Shown here in pieces: positions 35,747 through 45,072 of a stretch of 64,000 nucleotides of DNA; within the stretch, counting starts at the first letter, position 1; each line of letters begins with the position of its first letter. The stretch is from Salibacterium aidingense DSM 18341 (GTDB lineage: Bacteria > Bacillota > Bacilli > Bacillales > Marinococcaceae). The notes under the pieces were generated by a model, which was not told the origin of the DNA, ran no database searches, and was given only the letters and a program-made list of their open reading frames with translations. The stretch spans positions 62,001 through 126,000 of the forward strand of contig NZ_AUCI01000001.1 in the NCBI RefSeq assembly GCF_000429685.1, written 5' to 3'. The position numbers and the translations under genes are program-made.

Positions 35747-36713
35747 CCTGGTCCTCATAGTACCGTTCAGCCCCAGGATGAAGGGGAACCGGCATTCCGT
35801 CGGTGACAGTATCTAAATCAATATCCTGTGCAGCATTATGCGCATCCTGAATCGTTCCCAGGTTATCAAACATAGTTTCTGTCAACTCATAGACTTCGTC
35901 CTCACTTAAACTTTCGTTTACCAGCATGACATTCATAATAGTTGCCGTCTGAATATCTTCCTCGGTTTCATACACATCAGCTTCAATGGTTCCTTCCCCA
36001 AAGAATTCATATTCTTCCTGAAGCTGACTCAGCGCCTCTCCTTCAATTGGAACAATGGTCACATCTTCCTGCGTAGATAAATCAATAACTGTAGAATTAG
36101 GCAGTCCGCTGGTAACAAAGGCCGCATCAATCATATCGTTTTGCATCTGATCAATCGCTTCACTGTAAGAGAGGAAATCTTCGTTAATATCGTCATAACT
36201 CATGCCATAAGCTTCCAGCACCATTTGGGCGTTTAACTCCACACCAGAATTCGGAGCACCCACCCCTACATCCATGCCTTCCAAATCTTCAATCCCTTCA
36301 ATACCTGTATCTTCCGTCGTTACCACCTGAACAAAGTTGGGATAAAGGGAAGCCATTCCCCGCAGCCCTTCTTTTGGCTCTTCCTCTTCAAAAGGACCGG
36401 TGCCTTCATAAGCCTGGGAAACGGCATCAGACATCGTAATCGCAAGCTCTGCCCGGTCTTCTTCCAATAAATTAATGTTTTCCACAGAAGCTCCGGTGGA
36501 TTGAACGGAAGAGTCTGTCCCCAACTCGCTTTCATACAGGTTGGATAACGCGCCTCCGATCGGATAATACACACCAGACGTACCACCGGTGGCGACAGTC
36601 AGAAACATATTTTCTTCCACACCCCCGCCGGCTTCTTCTCCTCCGCTTTCCTCATCACTACAGGCTCCTAGTACAAAAAAAGAAACCCCTAATACCAGCA
36701 ATAATTTCTTCAA
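35730..36713 (-). CDS. TAXI-family TRAP transporter solute-binding lipoprotein
   Basis: A 327-residue extracellular binding protein with start TTG at 36713 behind AAGGGGGA. The signal peptide ends in a lipobox (VLGAC), then an acidic Glu/Gly linker. TAXI features include LTVATGGTSGVYYPIGGALS, STGASVENINLL and GVGAPNSGVELNAQMVL. The C-terminus (MPVPLHPGAERYYED) is typical. Its promoter is sigma-54 type (see 36752-36767). Known TAXI ligands include glutamate and other carboxylates; the ligand here is unknown. Confidence 0.92.
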   Translation of the reverse strand: MKKLLLVLGVSFFVLGACSDEESGGEEAGGGVEENMFLTVATGGTSGVYYPIGGALSNLYESELGTDSSVQSTGASVENINLLEEDRAELAITMSDAVSQAYEGTGPFEEEEPKEGLRGMASLYPNFVQVVTTEDTGIEGIEDLEGMDVGVGAPNSGVELNAQMVLEAYGMSYDDINEDFLSYSEAIDQMQNDMIDAAFVTSGLPNSTVIDLSTQEDVTIVPIEGEALSQLQEEYEFFGEGTIEADVYETEEDIQTATIMNVMLVNESLSEDEVYELTETMFDNLGTIQDAHNAAQDIDLDTVTDGMPVPLHPGAERYYEDQDALDE

Positions 36714-36751
36714 AATAAATCCCCCTTGCTTAAGTATGTATCCCTTTTCAT

Positions 36752-36767
36752 TGCAAAAAATATGCCA
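36752..36767 (-). promoter_or_regulatory. Sigma-54 (RpoN/SigL) promoter of the TRAP-TAXI operon
   Basis: On the minus strand TGGCAT, five bases, then TTGC reproduces the -24 GG / -12 GC pattern with exact spacing (consensus TGGCAC-N5-TTGC). The expected transcription start is about 28 nt before the binding protein start codon. The next gene upstream encodes a sigma-54-dependent activator. Confidence 0.78.
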
Positions 36768-36796
36768 GCATTGCAGAGCCCTTTAACACAGGGTTT

Positions 36797-36811
36797 TTGG
36801 AAACGCATTCA
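36797..36811 (+). promoter_or_regulatory. Candidate cre site in the sigma-54 promoter region
   Basis: TTGGAAACGCATTCA matches the relaxed CcpA consensus WTGNAANCGNWNNCW throughout, with two deviations from the stricter form. It lies between the presumed activator site and the -24 element. Confidence 0.45.
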
Positions 36812-36831
36812 AAAAATCCCTTCAAACAAGA

Positions 36832-36864
36832 CGGCAACTTTTGCCGGTGTGGAAAAAGTTGCCG
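36832..36864. promoter_or_regulatory. Palindromic upstream activator site (or terminator) for the TRAP-TAXI promoter
   Basis: CGGCAACTTTT and AAAAGTTGCCG are perfect 11-bp inverted arms separated by 11 nt, centred about 107 nt upstream of the predicted sigma-54 transcription start, a normal distance for an enhancer of an NtrC-type activator. It also directly follows the regulator stop codon, so a terminator role is possible, but no T run follows on the minus strand. Confidence 0.6.
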
Positions 36865-36868
36865 CTTT

Positions 36869-38224
36869 CTATTCCGATAGATGATAGCGTTTGATTTTAT
36901 CCCGTAAACTGCGTTCACTGATCCCCAGAGCCTGTGCCGTCCGTTTCCGGCGGCCGTTGAAAACCTCAAGAGTCCGTTTAATATGTTCTTCTTCCACCTT
37001 CTTCAAGGATCGGCCTGCTTCCCCGGGGAGATCCGTATTAATCTCCTGCCCTTCAACGGCAGCTACTGTCTCCGGCAGATCCTCCTCTTCAATATATTCC
37101 CCTTCCGTGATCACCATCGAAGATTCTATAATATTGCGTAATTCTCGGATATTTCCTGGAAAAGAATACATTTCTAAATACTGCTGCGCTCTTTTTGTCA
37201 TCCCTTTAATCGAAGTATTCAATTCCTCATTTAACACTTGGATAAAATGCCTGGTTAGCAGCAGAATATCGTCTTTCCGCTCCCGTAACGGGGGCAGATG
37301 CAATTCAATGACATTCAAACGAAAGTATAAATCTTCCCGGAACCGTCCCGCTTCCACCTCTGCTTTGAGATCTTTATTTGTCGCTGCGATCACCCGGACG
37401 TCCAGATAAAGGGTTTGATTGGATCCTAACCGGACAATTTCTTTTGTCTGCAGAACACGCAGCAGCTTGACCTGAACCGGCAGCGGCATCTCCCCGATTT
37501 CATCGAGAAAAATGGTGCCTCCCTCCGCCTCCTCAAATTTTCCCTTCTTGGTCTGGACCGCTCCAGTAAATGCTCCCTTTTCATGGCCGAATAATTCACT
37601 TTCAAGAAGCTGTTCCGGAATTGCTGCACAGTTTACCACTTCAAAATGTTCACGCTGCCTTGGTCCGGAAAAATGGAGCGAACGTGCCGCCAGCTCTTTT
37701 CCTGTTCCACTCTCTCCTGTAATTAATACATTCGTGTTCACCTGTTTTACTTTATCCATCAACTTAAATACATTGCGCATGGATTGGCTTCTCGCCAGAA
37801 ATCCTTCCTGACTGTACTTTTTATCCAGTTCATTGGTTAAGTAATTGACCTGCCGGTGCAGTTTCACATATTGAAAAGACCGTTGCAGCACGGAATGAAG
37901 CTCATCCATGTTCAAGGGTTTCGTTAGATAAGAGTACGCACCTGCCTGCAGAGCTTCCACTGATGAAGAAATACTGCCATAAGCCGTAATCATGATCACA
38001 ACAATGTTTCGATCGAACGCTTTTATTTGTTTTAATACATCCATGCCATTTTCTCGTCCGATCCGTAAATCCAGAAGACAAAGATCAATCATGTTTTCTT
38101 TCAGTATATGAAAGCCATCTTCCACATTGGTCGCGCTCCAGACATAATAATCATCTTCCAGCGCGAACTCGAGGGATGTGCAGATGGAAGGCTCATCATC
38201 AATAATTAAAATAGAGCCATTCAT
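36869..38224 (-). CDS. Sigma-54-dependent response regulator (NtrC/DctD type)
   Basis: A 451-residue activator with three domains. The receiver (residues 1-120) has the DDEP acidic pocket, phospho-acceptor Asp52 in LLDLRIG and the KP lysine. The AAA+ domain (about 145-375) has GESGTGKE, the sigma-54-contacting GAFTGA loop and [14 protein letters not shown] Fis-type HTH (about 405-451, [17 protein letters not shown]) follows. It overlaps the kinase gene by 4 nt and lies directly upstream of the TRAP-TAXI operon, which has a matching sigma-54 promoter. Confidence 0.95.
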   Translation of the reverse strand: MNGSILIIDDEPSICTSLEFALEDDYYVWSATNVEDGFHILKENMIDLCLLDLRIGRENGMDVLKQIKAFDRNIVVIMITAYGSISSSVEALQAGAYSYLTKPLNMDELHSVLQRSFQYVKLHRQVNYLTNELDKKYSQEGFLARSQSMRNVFKLMDKVKQVNTNVLITGESGTGKELAARSLHFSGPRQREHFEVVNCAAIPEQLLESELFGHEKGAFTGAVQTKKGKFEEAEGGTIFLDEIGEMPLPVQVKLLRVLQTKEIVRLGSNQTLYLDVRVIAATNKDLKAEVEAGRFREDLYFRLNVIELHLPPLRERKDDILLLTRHFIQVLNEELNTSIKGMTKRAQQYLEMYSFPGNIRELRNIIESSMVITEGEYIEEEDLPETVAAVEGQEINTDLPGEAGRSLKKVEEEHIKRTLEVFNGRRKRTAQALGISERSLRDKIKRYHLSE

Positions 38225-40233
38225 ATCATATCACTCCTTTCTTCAGCCGGCTGATATTCAGGAAAAATCAGATGGATGGAAGTTCCTTCTCCTGGTTCAC
38301 TCCACACTTGAAAGAACCCCTGGTTTTCTTCTACATGCTGTTTTGCTATGGCCAGTCCCAGACCGGTCCCTTCTGTTTTTGTCGTATAAAAAGGTTCAAA
38401 AACCTGCCGCTGCACTTCCTTACTCATCCCCGGTCCGTTATCCTTAATTTCCATGCATACCTTGTTATTCTGCCTGTAATTCTGTAAAAGCACCCTTTTT
38501 TCCTCAGCCGATGATTGTTCTGCCAGAGCATCCATTCCATTAATCACCAGGTTGATCACTGCCTGTTTCAACTGCTGCCGATCCGCTAAGATCCATAAAT
38601 TCGGTTCTACTGAGACCTCAATCATAACCCCTTTATTTGCTGCAGTCCGCTCAAACAGCAGTTGACAACTTTTCAGCAAAGCAGAGGTATCTAGACCTTC
38701 CTGCTGCACAGGCCGCGATTTGCTGTAATCCATCAATCCTTCAATCAGTTGATTGATCCGCTCCATTTCCTGCGGGACAAGAGCAGTGACTTTTGCCCGA
38801 AAGGGTTTACTTTGGAACTTGAAAGGCAGTAAATCTATGAACGTTTTAATAGAAGTCAACGGGTTTCGGATTTCATGGGCTATCCCAGCAACCACACGGC
38901 TCAACGCCTGATTTTTTTCATGTTCAAAAGCCTGGTAGCGTACCTGCATTTCCTCGCTGATATCTTCAAACGAAAACATGACCCCTACAATATCCTGTTC
39001 AAAATTATACAATGGATAAATATACGTCCGAAGATGGAGCCGTATCCCATCTGGGCGCACCCAGTCCCTTTCTTCTCCAAGAAATTGCTTCCCGTCATGA
39101 AGCACGCGCTCCCATTTTTCTTTTAAAAAATAATAAAGGAGGTCATCATTTTGGTAACTTTTCCCTGCTAAAGTTTCTACCGTATTCAGTATCAATGCAG
39201 CCTTAGGGTTACAGGAAGTAATCGTGCCATCGCGGCCGATGGTCATCAAGCCGCGCGGACTGGATTGAAGGATCTGCTTCTGAAATTCATTACTATTTCT
39301 GGTCGCTTCTATCTGCTCTTGTAAAGAACGGTTGGTTTCGTTCAGACGTTCCGTTTGACGGGCCACTTCCTTTTGAAGTTTACGGTTAATGCGCACCGCC
39401 AAGAAAATGATCCCTGCCGTTACAAGCAAAGCCGTCCCCACAATTTGAAGGGCTAACCACATCGTCTGACGTGACGCATCTTTTTCCGGGAACCACTCGC
39501 GAAATAGCTCCTGGTATGTGCCATCATTATGAATACTCTTCAGGCCGTTATTTAATTGACGCAGCGTCTGATAATCTTCCGCGGAAGTCGCAAAAGAAAA
39601 TTCAATCGGGGCGAGATAATGATCCACCACCCTGAATCGTTCTGCTTCCCCATACTGCTCCAGCAGTTCTTCCGTTGACGTAACCTCTCCAGCCAGGGCA
39701 TCGGCACGCTCTCGAATCATCAATTTTACCGCCTGATCGAGGCTGCTGGTTTCGTTGAATTGAATACGGCGTATGTTCTGCAGGAAGACACGCTCCACAC
39801 TGTCGGTTTTGACAGCTACTGTATGGTTGGAAACATCGGCGACACTTTCTATCGCGGCTGTTTCTTCCGGCACGAACAAACCGGCGGAACTGGAATAGTA
39901 GGAATTACTAAATTCCATCGTTTCCGCCCGCTGTTCAGAATAACTCACACCGATGACGATATCCACCTCCCCTGTTTCTAACGCAGCAATCGCTTCCCGT
40001 TCCCTCTTCGGTACAAAAGTTACCTGAACCGGTGCCCTGGCTTCAATTTCATTCAGGATCTCTACCGCAAACCCGGCAGGCTCCCCGTCTTCCTGAAAGT
40101 GAAAAGGCGGCCTGTCCGGATCATACGCAGCAACGAGCTCCCTCTCGTTTTCCGTCCTCTCCTCAGCAGAGACGGCGGACCACATCGTTCCCATCATTCC
40201 TATTATTATTGCGCTGATGATATACTTTACCAT
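38221..40233 (-). CDS. Hybrid-sensing histidine kinase with extracellular family 3 solute-binding domain and PAS
   Basis: About 670 residues. The start at 40233 gives a signal-type N-terminus (MVKYIISAIIIGMMGTMWSA) after GTGGGG. An extracellular SBP_bac_3-like domain (about 25-255; AAYDPDRPPFHFQEDGEPAG, then GEVDIVIGVSYSEQR) precedes one membrane helix (about 265-285), a coiled coil, a PAS domain (about 320-430), HisKA with AGIAHEIRNPLTSIK, and HATPase with INLVINGMDAL, DNGPGMS and GTGLGLAIAK. It should sense the transported compound directly outside the cell and phosphorylate the adjacent regulator (4-nt overlap). Confidence 0.93.
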   Translation of the reverse strand: MVKYIISAIIIGMMGTMWSAVSAEERTENERELVAAYDPDRPPFHFQEDGEPAGFAVEILNEIEARAPVQVTFVPKREREAIAALETGEVDIVIGVSYSEQRAETMEFSNSYYSSSAGLFVPEETAAIESVADVSNHTVAVKTDSVERVFLQNIRRIQFNETSSLDQAVKLMIRERADALAGEVTSTEELLEQYGEAERFRVVDHYLAPIEFSFATSAEDYQTLRQLNNGLKSIHNDGTYQELFREWFPEKDASRQTMWLALQIVGTALLVTAGIIFLAVRINRKLQKEVARQTERLNETNRSLQEQIEATRNSNEFQKQILQSSPRGLMTIGRDGTITSCNPKAALILNTVETLAGKSYQNDDLLYYFLKEKWERVLHDGKQFLGEERDWVRPDGIRLHLRTYIYPLYNFEQDIVGVMFSFEDISEEMQVRYQAFEHEKNQALSRVVAGIAHEIRNPLTSIKTFIDLLPFKFQSKPFRAKVTALVPQEMERINQLIEGLMDYSKSRPVQQEGLDTSALLKSCQLLFERTAANKGVMIEVSVEPNLWILADRQQLKQAVINLVINGMDALAEQSSAEEKRVLLQNYRQNNKVCMEIKDNGPGMSKEVQRQVFEPFYTTKTEGTGLGLAIAKQHVEENQGFFQVWSEPGEGTSIHLIFPEYQPAEERSDMI

Positions 40234-40257
40234 CCCAAAGCCCCACTTCATAAGCCA

Positions 40258-40272
40258 TGATAACGCTTTCTA
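40258..40272 (-). promoter_or_regulatory. Candidate cre site before the kinase gene
   Basis: On the minus strand AGAAAGCGTTATCA matches TGWAARCGYTWNCW at 13 of 14 positions. It lies 25 nt upstream of the kinase start, where CcpA binding would block transcription of the two-component operon. Confidence 0.45.
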
Positions 40273-40331
40273 TGAATCTATCTTCAACATACTGAAAAAC
40301 AAACAACCTGGCAATTGTTGATTTGGAGGAG

Positions 40332-40360
40332 TCGACAAAAACCGGGGCGTGACAGGCACC
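40332..40360 (-). repeat. Dispersed stop-codon-associated repeat, copy C
   Basis: On the minus strand GGTGCCTGTCAC begins directly after the TAA stop of the 2-hydroxyacid dehydrogenase gene, and the copy ends CCCCGGTTTTTGTCGA. Confidence 0.85.
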
Positions 40361-41284
40361 TTAAAAATACTGTTCTACGTTGGTCAAGGCTGCTTCTGCG
40401 AAACGTTGCAGCACATCGAAGGTGACATAACCAATATGGGGGGTCAGCAATATATTATCCGTATTACGGAGGAAGGGGTGATCGCGCAGCGGTTCTTCAC
40501 CAAAAACATCGATCCCTGCCCCTCCAATGCTTTTCTTCGCAATTAATTCGGCCAATGCATCCTCCTCAACAAATGCACCTCTGGAAGTATTAATAAAAAC
40601 AGCATGTTTTTTCATGAGTGAGAGCTTATCTTTTGTTAAAAAGCCTTCCCATTCCGGGGTGAATCGCATATGCAGACTGATGACATCAGACGTTTGCAGA
40701 ATCTCTTCTAATTCTGCAGCTTCCACATTATAATCCTTTTCTAATCCATCCCCGCCGGTTGGCCGCCATACTTTGACACGCATTCCTAAAGCCTGGGCAA
40801 CCGTCGTTACCTCTCTGCCAATGGAGCCGAATCCTAATATACCAAGCTGCTTCCCTCTTAGTTCCATGCCCGGGTTTTGGATCCATTCTCCTTTTTGAAA
40901 AGAATGCTGATGAAGGGCAAATTGACGGGAAACTCCAATCATAAGTCCAATCGTTAATTCTACGACTGAAGCTTTTGCTCCGCCGGGAGTCTTTCTGAGA
41001 TCAATTCCTATCTCTTCCAGGGCCTCTGTATCCAAATGTGCTGTTCCTTTCCCAGTCTGGGATATTAATTTGACCTTTCGAAGCTGTTCAATTACCGGCC
41101 GGTTCATCGGCGTCCTTTCCCGCACCAGCACGATCGCTTCAGCATCTTCTGCCAACGCTGGAACCTCTTCGGAACGCACAGGACGGGTTATCGATGTAAT
41201 ATGCCAGCCTTTATTTTTTAACCGTTCGGCTGCTTCCGAGGCAGAATACACATTTTCATAATCTCCAAGAATTAAAATATTCAT
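40361..41284 (-). CDS. D-2-hydroxyacid dehydrogenase (NAD-dependent)
   Basis: A 307-residue enzyme interconverting a 2-hydroxyacid and a 2-oxoacid in the cytoplasm. The Rossmann motif is LGILGFGSIGREV, followed by the catalytic Arg region (INTSRGAFVEEDAL), Glu in IDVFGEEPL and His in LTPHIGYVT. It is transcribed divergently from the LysR regulator of the tricarboxylate cluster and may be part of the same regulon. Phosphoglycerate, lactate or malate-like specificities cannot be told apart. Confidence 0.87.
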   Translation of the reverse strand: MNILILGDYENVYSASEAAERLKNKGWHITSITRPVRSEEVPALAEDAEAIVLVRERTPMNRPVIEQLRKVKLISQTGKGTAHLDTEALEEIGIDLRKTPGGAKASVVELTIGLMIGVSRQFALHQHSFQKGEWIQNPGMELRGKQLGILGFGSIGREVTTVAQALGMRVKVWRPTGGDGLEKDYNVEAAELEEILQTSDVISLHMRFTPEWEGFLTKDKLSLMKKHAVFINTSRGAFVEEDALAELIAKKSIGGAGIDVFGEEPLRDHPFLRNTDNILLTPHIGYVTFDVLQRFAEAALTNVEQYF

Positions 41285-41302
41285 TTCCTTCTCCTCCTCC
41301 CT

Positions 41303-41344
41303 ATTTAAACAATACTTCTAGCATACTTTTTTGATTTAAACAAT
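41303..41344. promoter_or_regulatory. Direct repeat in the divergent dehydrogenase/LysR promoter region
   Basis: ATTTAAACAAT occurs at 41303-41313 and again at 41334-41344, 31 bp apart (about three helical turns), between the two divergent start codons. It may bind a regulator such as the adjacent LysR protein. Confidence 0.35.
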
Positions 41345-41430
41345 CCTTTCATTCGCCAGAAAATGATAGAATGACTAAGAACCGCCGGCATAACTCCATA
41401 AACAATTTTTTATTGGAAATGAGGGATACC

Positions 41431-42291
41431 ATGAATGAACAAGACTGGTCACTTTTACACATATTAAACGAAGAAAAAAATATTACAAGAGCTGCGCAGC
41501 GGTTATATATATCCCAGCCTGCTTTGACCTATCGTTTAAATCATCTGGAAAAGGAGTTTGGGACAAAACTTGTGCTACGGGAAAAAAAGGGACTCGAATT
41601 TACGCCTGAAGGAGAACACTTACTCCAATATGCCAAAAAAATGATCCATGAACTGCAAAAAACAAAAGATGAAGTACTGAATATGGGAGAACATATTAAT
41701 GGAAATCTACGGCTTGGCACTTCCGGACACTTCGCCCTCTATCGTTTACCAGATATATTAAAAGATTTTCTCCGCCAGTACTCCCAGGTCCAGTTAAACG
41801 TCCATACCGGCTTAAGTTCGGAAATCATGTCCCTGATGGAGCAGTCTGAAGTTCATCTGGGCATCGTCCGGGGAGAAATATTATGGCAGGGAAAAAAACA
41901 TTTGTTGAGTGAAGAAAACCTTTGTGTAATATCAAAAGAACCTTTGCAGCTTAAAGAACTTGTCCGCTTACCAATGATCAGCTATACAACAGATATCAGC
42001 TTAAAACATACGATTGACAGCTGGTGGAAGCAGGAATTTAACCAGCCCCCTTTTGTGATGATGCAGGTGGACCGGATTGAAACCTGTAAAGAAATGGTGA
42101 AAAACGGATTGGGTTTTGCCATTATCCCACGGATCGGCTTGCGTGCTTCTGACCCCCTTTATGCCCAGGACATAAACGCTAAGTCCAGAAAAACATGGCT
42201 GATTTACGACGAACGTGCATTAAAGCTGTCCGTTGTTCAAGTATTTGCTGATTTCATACGTTCCTATTTCCATCATCCGGACGATTCATAA
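41431..42291 (+). CDS. LysR-family transcriptional regulator
   Basis: A 286-residue LysR regulator. The start at 41431 (MNEQDWSLLHILNEEKNITR) follows GAGGGA; an ATG at 41371 lacks a site. The N-terminal HTH (AAQRLYISQPALTYRLNHLE) and the C-terminal periplasmic-binding-like effector domain (LRLGTSGHFALYRLPDIL; MVKNGLGFAIIPRIGL) are complete. It is encoded directly upstream of a tripartite tricarboxylate transporter and probably activates it in response to a carboxylate. A palindrome overlapping its stop codon recurs before the enzyme operon. Confidence 0.9.
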   Translation: MNEQDWSLLHILNEEKNITRAAQRLYISQPALTYRLNHLEKEFGTKLVLREKKGLEFTPEGEHLLQYAKKMIHELQKTKDEVLNMGEHINGNLRLGTSGHFALYRLPDILKDFLRQYSQVQLNVHTGLSSEIMSLMEQSEVHLGIVRGEILWQGKKHLLSEENLCVISKEPLQLKELVRLPMISYTTDISLKHTIDSWWKQEFNQPPFVMMQVDRIETCKEMVKNGLGFAIIPRIGLRASDPLYAQDINAKSRKTWLIYDERALKLSVVQVFADFIRSYFHHPDDS

Positions 42292-42302
42292 ATATTATTT
42301 AT
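42287..42302. promoter_or_regulatory. Shared palindrome (operator 1), upstream of the TctC gene
   Basis: CATAAATATTATTTAT contains a perfect 7+7 palindrome around a central T, with the T-N11-A form of LysR sites. The same 16 bases occur at 45563-45578. It overlaps the regulator stop codon, 110 nt before the TctC start. Confidence 0.6.
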
Positions 42303-42412
42303 ATTTTTGAATAAAAAATAATTATTTTACTTATTATGCTAGCTGATTTAGCCTTTAGATACATTGAATTTTTTGAAAATATCGATTAATCAAAAATGAA
42401 AGGGGTTTCATT

Positions 42413-43528
42413 ATGAGTGTGCGTCCCATTTTGGCTGTTTTAATTTTAATTTCAGGGGCAGGGTTAACAGGATGTAATACCCAATCTGCCGGAAATGAAG
42501 AGGTTGAAGATCCTGCTTCGTTTTACGAGGAGAAAGATGTCTCCCTGGTTATTCCTTATGATACCGGGGGAGGCACCGATGTGTTTGGGCGCTTTGTTGC
42601 TCCCTATTTCGGCGAGTTTTTGAGCGGGGAGCCTGATATTCAGCCCGAGAATATTCCCGGAGGCGGGAGTATTACCGGATCAAATGAATATGCAAATACG
42701 ATGGAACCTGACGGCACGAATTTATTGGCTACCAGCGGCTCCACTCATATCCCTTTTTTGCTGGATCAGGCTTCTGTGGAATATGACCTTTCCAAGCTGA
42801 ATCCAGTGCTTGGTTTTCCAACAGGCGGTATGGTTTATGCCTCCCCTTCCACCGGGATAGAAGAACCCGGAGATCTGCAGGAAGTTGATGAAGAATTAAT
42901 CTATGCCGGAATTAGTGCAAGTGGTCTTGATCTTGTTACCCTGCTTGCTTTTGAAGTACTGGACCTGGATGTCGAAGCCGTAATGGGATATGAAGGGCGG
43001 GGACCCTCACGAATCGCATTTGAGCAGGGAGAAAGCAATATCGATTACCAAACAACTTCTGCTTATAAAGAAAATGTGGAGCCAATGGAGGAATCCGGGG
43101 AAGCTGTGCCTCTTTTTACATTTGGACAAATAAATGACCAAGGCGAAATGGAACGGGATCCTGCTTTTCCGGATACCCCTGCATTACAAGAAGTTTATGA
43201 AGAAATCCATGGCGAAAAGCCTTCCGGTGTTACCTGGGATGCCTATAAAAACTTTGTAAGCGCTGCCTATACCGTTCAAAAAATCATCTGGGTTCATGAC
43301 GACGCTCCAGAGGCTTCCAAACAGGCACTTAAAAACTCCGTTGAAGAGATGGTAGAAAATGAAGAATTTCTTGCAGAAAGCGAAAAGGTGATGGAAGAGT
43401 ACGAACCTTTTGATCAGGAAGAATTGCAGGAACTCGTAAACAATATGAATAATACTTCTGAGGATGTTGTTGAATGGGTGAGAGAATTCCTTCTGGAAGA
43501 ATATGACACGGACGTGGAAGAGCTTTAG
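42413..43528 (+). CDS. Tripartite tricarboxylate transporter binding lipoprotein (TctC family)
   Basis: A 371-residue extracellular binding protein. The signal peptide ends in a lipobox (LTGC), followed by an acidic linker. The TctC core is clear: VSLVIPYDTGGGTDVFGRFV, ENIPGGGSITGSNEYAN and DGTNLLATSG. It works with the TctA and TctB membrane proteins that follow. The ribosome binding site is GAAAGGGG. Ligands of the family are citrate, tricarballylate and other carboxylates. Confidence 0.9.
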   Translation: MSVRPILAVLILISGAGLTGCNTQSAGNEEVEDPASFYEEKDVSLVIPYDTGGGTDVFGRFVAPYFGEFLSGEPDIQPENIPGGGSITGSNEYANTMEPDGTNLLATSGSTHIPFLLDQASVEYDLSKLNPVLGFPTGGMVYASPSTGIEEPGDLQEVDEELIYAGISASGLDLVTLLAFEVLDLDVEAVMGYEGRGPSRIAFEQGESNIDYQTTSAYKENVEPMEESGEAVPLFTFGQINDQGEMERDPAFPDTPALQEVYEEIHGEKPSGVTWDAYKNFVSAAYTVQKIIWVHDDAPEASKQALKNSVEEMVENEEFLAESEKVMEEYEPFDQEELQELVNNMNNTSEDVVEWVREFLLEEYDTDVEEL

Positions 43529-43581
43529 CTGAAAATTATCCCAGAATGTTCTTACTACTTTCACATAAGGAGGAGTGTACT

Positions 43582-45072
43582 GTGATAGAAGCAGCCATAG
43601 AAGCCTTATTGACCTTACTAGATCCGTCCCGTGCAGGATTTATGGTTTTGGGGATCTTGATCGGTTTGACGGTAGGACTCCTGCCCGGATTAAGCGGAAC
43701 CGTTGGAATGTCACTCCTTCTTCCCTTCGTGTTCGGAATGGATACTACTTCGGGAATGGCCCTGCTCATAGGGATGGTAGCCGTGGTTCACACCGGTGAC
43801 ACCTTTCCGTCTGTTTTGTTGGGAATCCCGGGAACTTCTGGATCACAGGCGACAATCATGGATGGTCATCCTTTGGCAAAAAAGGGAGAAGCGTCCCGTG
43901 CGCTGGGGGCAGCTTTCTTTTGTTCCATGATTGGAGGAATTTTGGGAGGTATGGCCCTATACCTTACAATTCCTTTGGCAAGACCCCTCATTTTATCCTT
44001 TGGCTCCCCGGAATTATTTATGCTCGCCATGCTTGGATTAAGTATGGTCGGGATATTGGCAGGAAGGTCGCCGCTGAAAGGATTAATCTCAGGGCTGCTT
44101 GGCATGATGATCGGATCGGTTGGAAGTGCTCCTGCGGTCCCTGAATATCGTTATGATTTTGACTCCCCCTATCTATCGAACGGAATCCCACTGGCTGTAA
44201 TAGCATTAGGGCTGTTTGCTTTCCCTGCTTTGGTTAATATGCTGACAGCCAATAGAAGTATTTCTGACTCCCCGCCTCTTTCAGGTGGAATTCTCAAAGG
44301 AATCAAATCTTCTATCGCCAATAAATGGCTGATGCTGCGAAGTGCTGTATTCGGAGCAATTATTGGTTTCATTCCAGGCCTGGGAGGAAGCGTCGTGGAT
44401 TGGATAAGTTACGGCGTGGCGAAGAAAACAACTCAAAATAATTACTTCGGGGAGGGGGATATCCGCGGCGTTATTGCCCCTGAAAGCACGAACAATGCAA
44501 AAGAAGGAGGGGCACTGATCCCAACTTTGCTTTTCGGCATCCCCGGCAGCGGCACAACAGCTGTATTATTAGGCGGTTTAACGTTAATGGGCCTGGAAGC
44601 AGGACCAAGCATGCTGACTTCGGATCTGAATGTCACGTTATCCATTATTTGGACCCTCATCTTTGCAAATATCATTGGAGTTATGTTTTGTATTTTGCTG
44701 ACAAAGCCGATAGCAAGCCTTAGTTTTGTACCAGCCAATAAACTTATCCCCTTTTTGATTATTATCATTATTCTCGGTGCCTATCAAAGTTCTTTTGCCT
44801 GGGGGGATATATTCATTTTTCTTGGAATAGGACTGTTAGGTCTGATTATGGAAAGTCTTGATTGGCCGCGGGCTCCGCTATTGATTGGTTTTGTGTTGTC
44901 CTTATCGGCAGAACGGTATCTATGGATTTCAGTGGAGCGGTACGAATGGACCTGGTTAACTAATCCTATAGTCATTTTTATTTTTATAATTATCTTGTTC
45001 TTACTCTTTGGAGGATTTTTGATTAAACGTATCAGCAGCAGCATCCAACAAGGAGGTGCACGCAATGGATAA
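43582..45072 (+). CDS. Tripartite tricarboxylate transporter large permease (TctA family)
   Basis: A 496-residue permease with about 11-12 membrane segments. The start is GTG 43582, with AAGGAGG at 43567-43573, 8 nt upstream; the upstream in-frame ATG precedes this site. The TctA hallmark GLTVGLLPGLSGTVGMSLLL, the GIPGTSGSQATIMDGHPLAK motif and its second half-copy LLFGIPGSGTTAVLLGGLT are present. It overlaps the TctB gene by 8 nt. Confidence 0.93.
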   Translation: MIEAAIEALLTLLDPSRAGFMVLGILIGLTVGLLPGLSGTVGMSLLLPFVFGMDTTSGMALLIGMVAVVHTGDTFPSVLLGIPGTSGSQATIMDGHPLAKKGEASRALGAAFFCSMIGGILGGMALYLTIPLARPLILSFGSPELFMLAMLGLSMVGILAGRSPLKGLISGLLGMMIGSVGSAPAVPEYRYDFDSPYLSNGIPLAVIALGLFAFPALVNMLTANRSISDSPPLSGGILKGIKSSIANKWLMLRSAVFGAIIGFIPGLGGSVVDWISYGVAKKTTQNNYFGEGDIRGVIAPESTNNAKEGGALIPTLLFGIPGSGTTAVLLGGLTLMGLEAGPSMLTSDLNVTLSIIWTLIFANIIGVMFCILLTKPIASLSFVPANKLIPFLIIIIILGAYQSSFAWGDIFIFLGIGLLGLIMESLDWPRAPLLIGFVLSLSAERYLWISVERYEWTWLTNPIVIFIFIIILFLLFGGFLIKRISSSIQQGGARNG

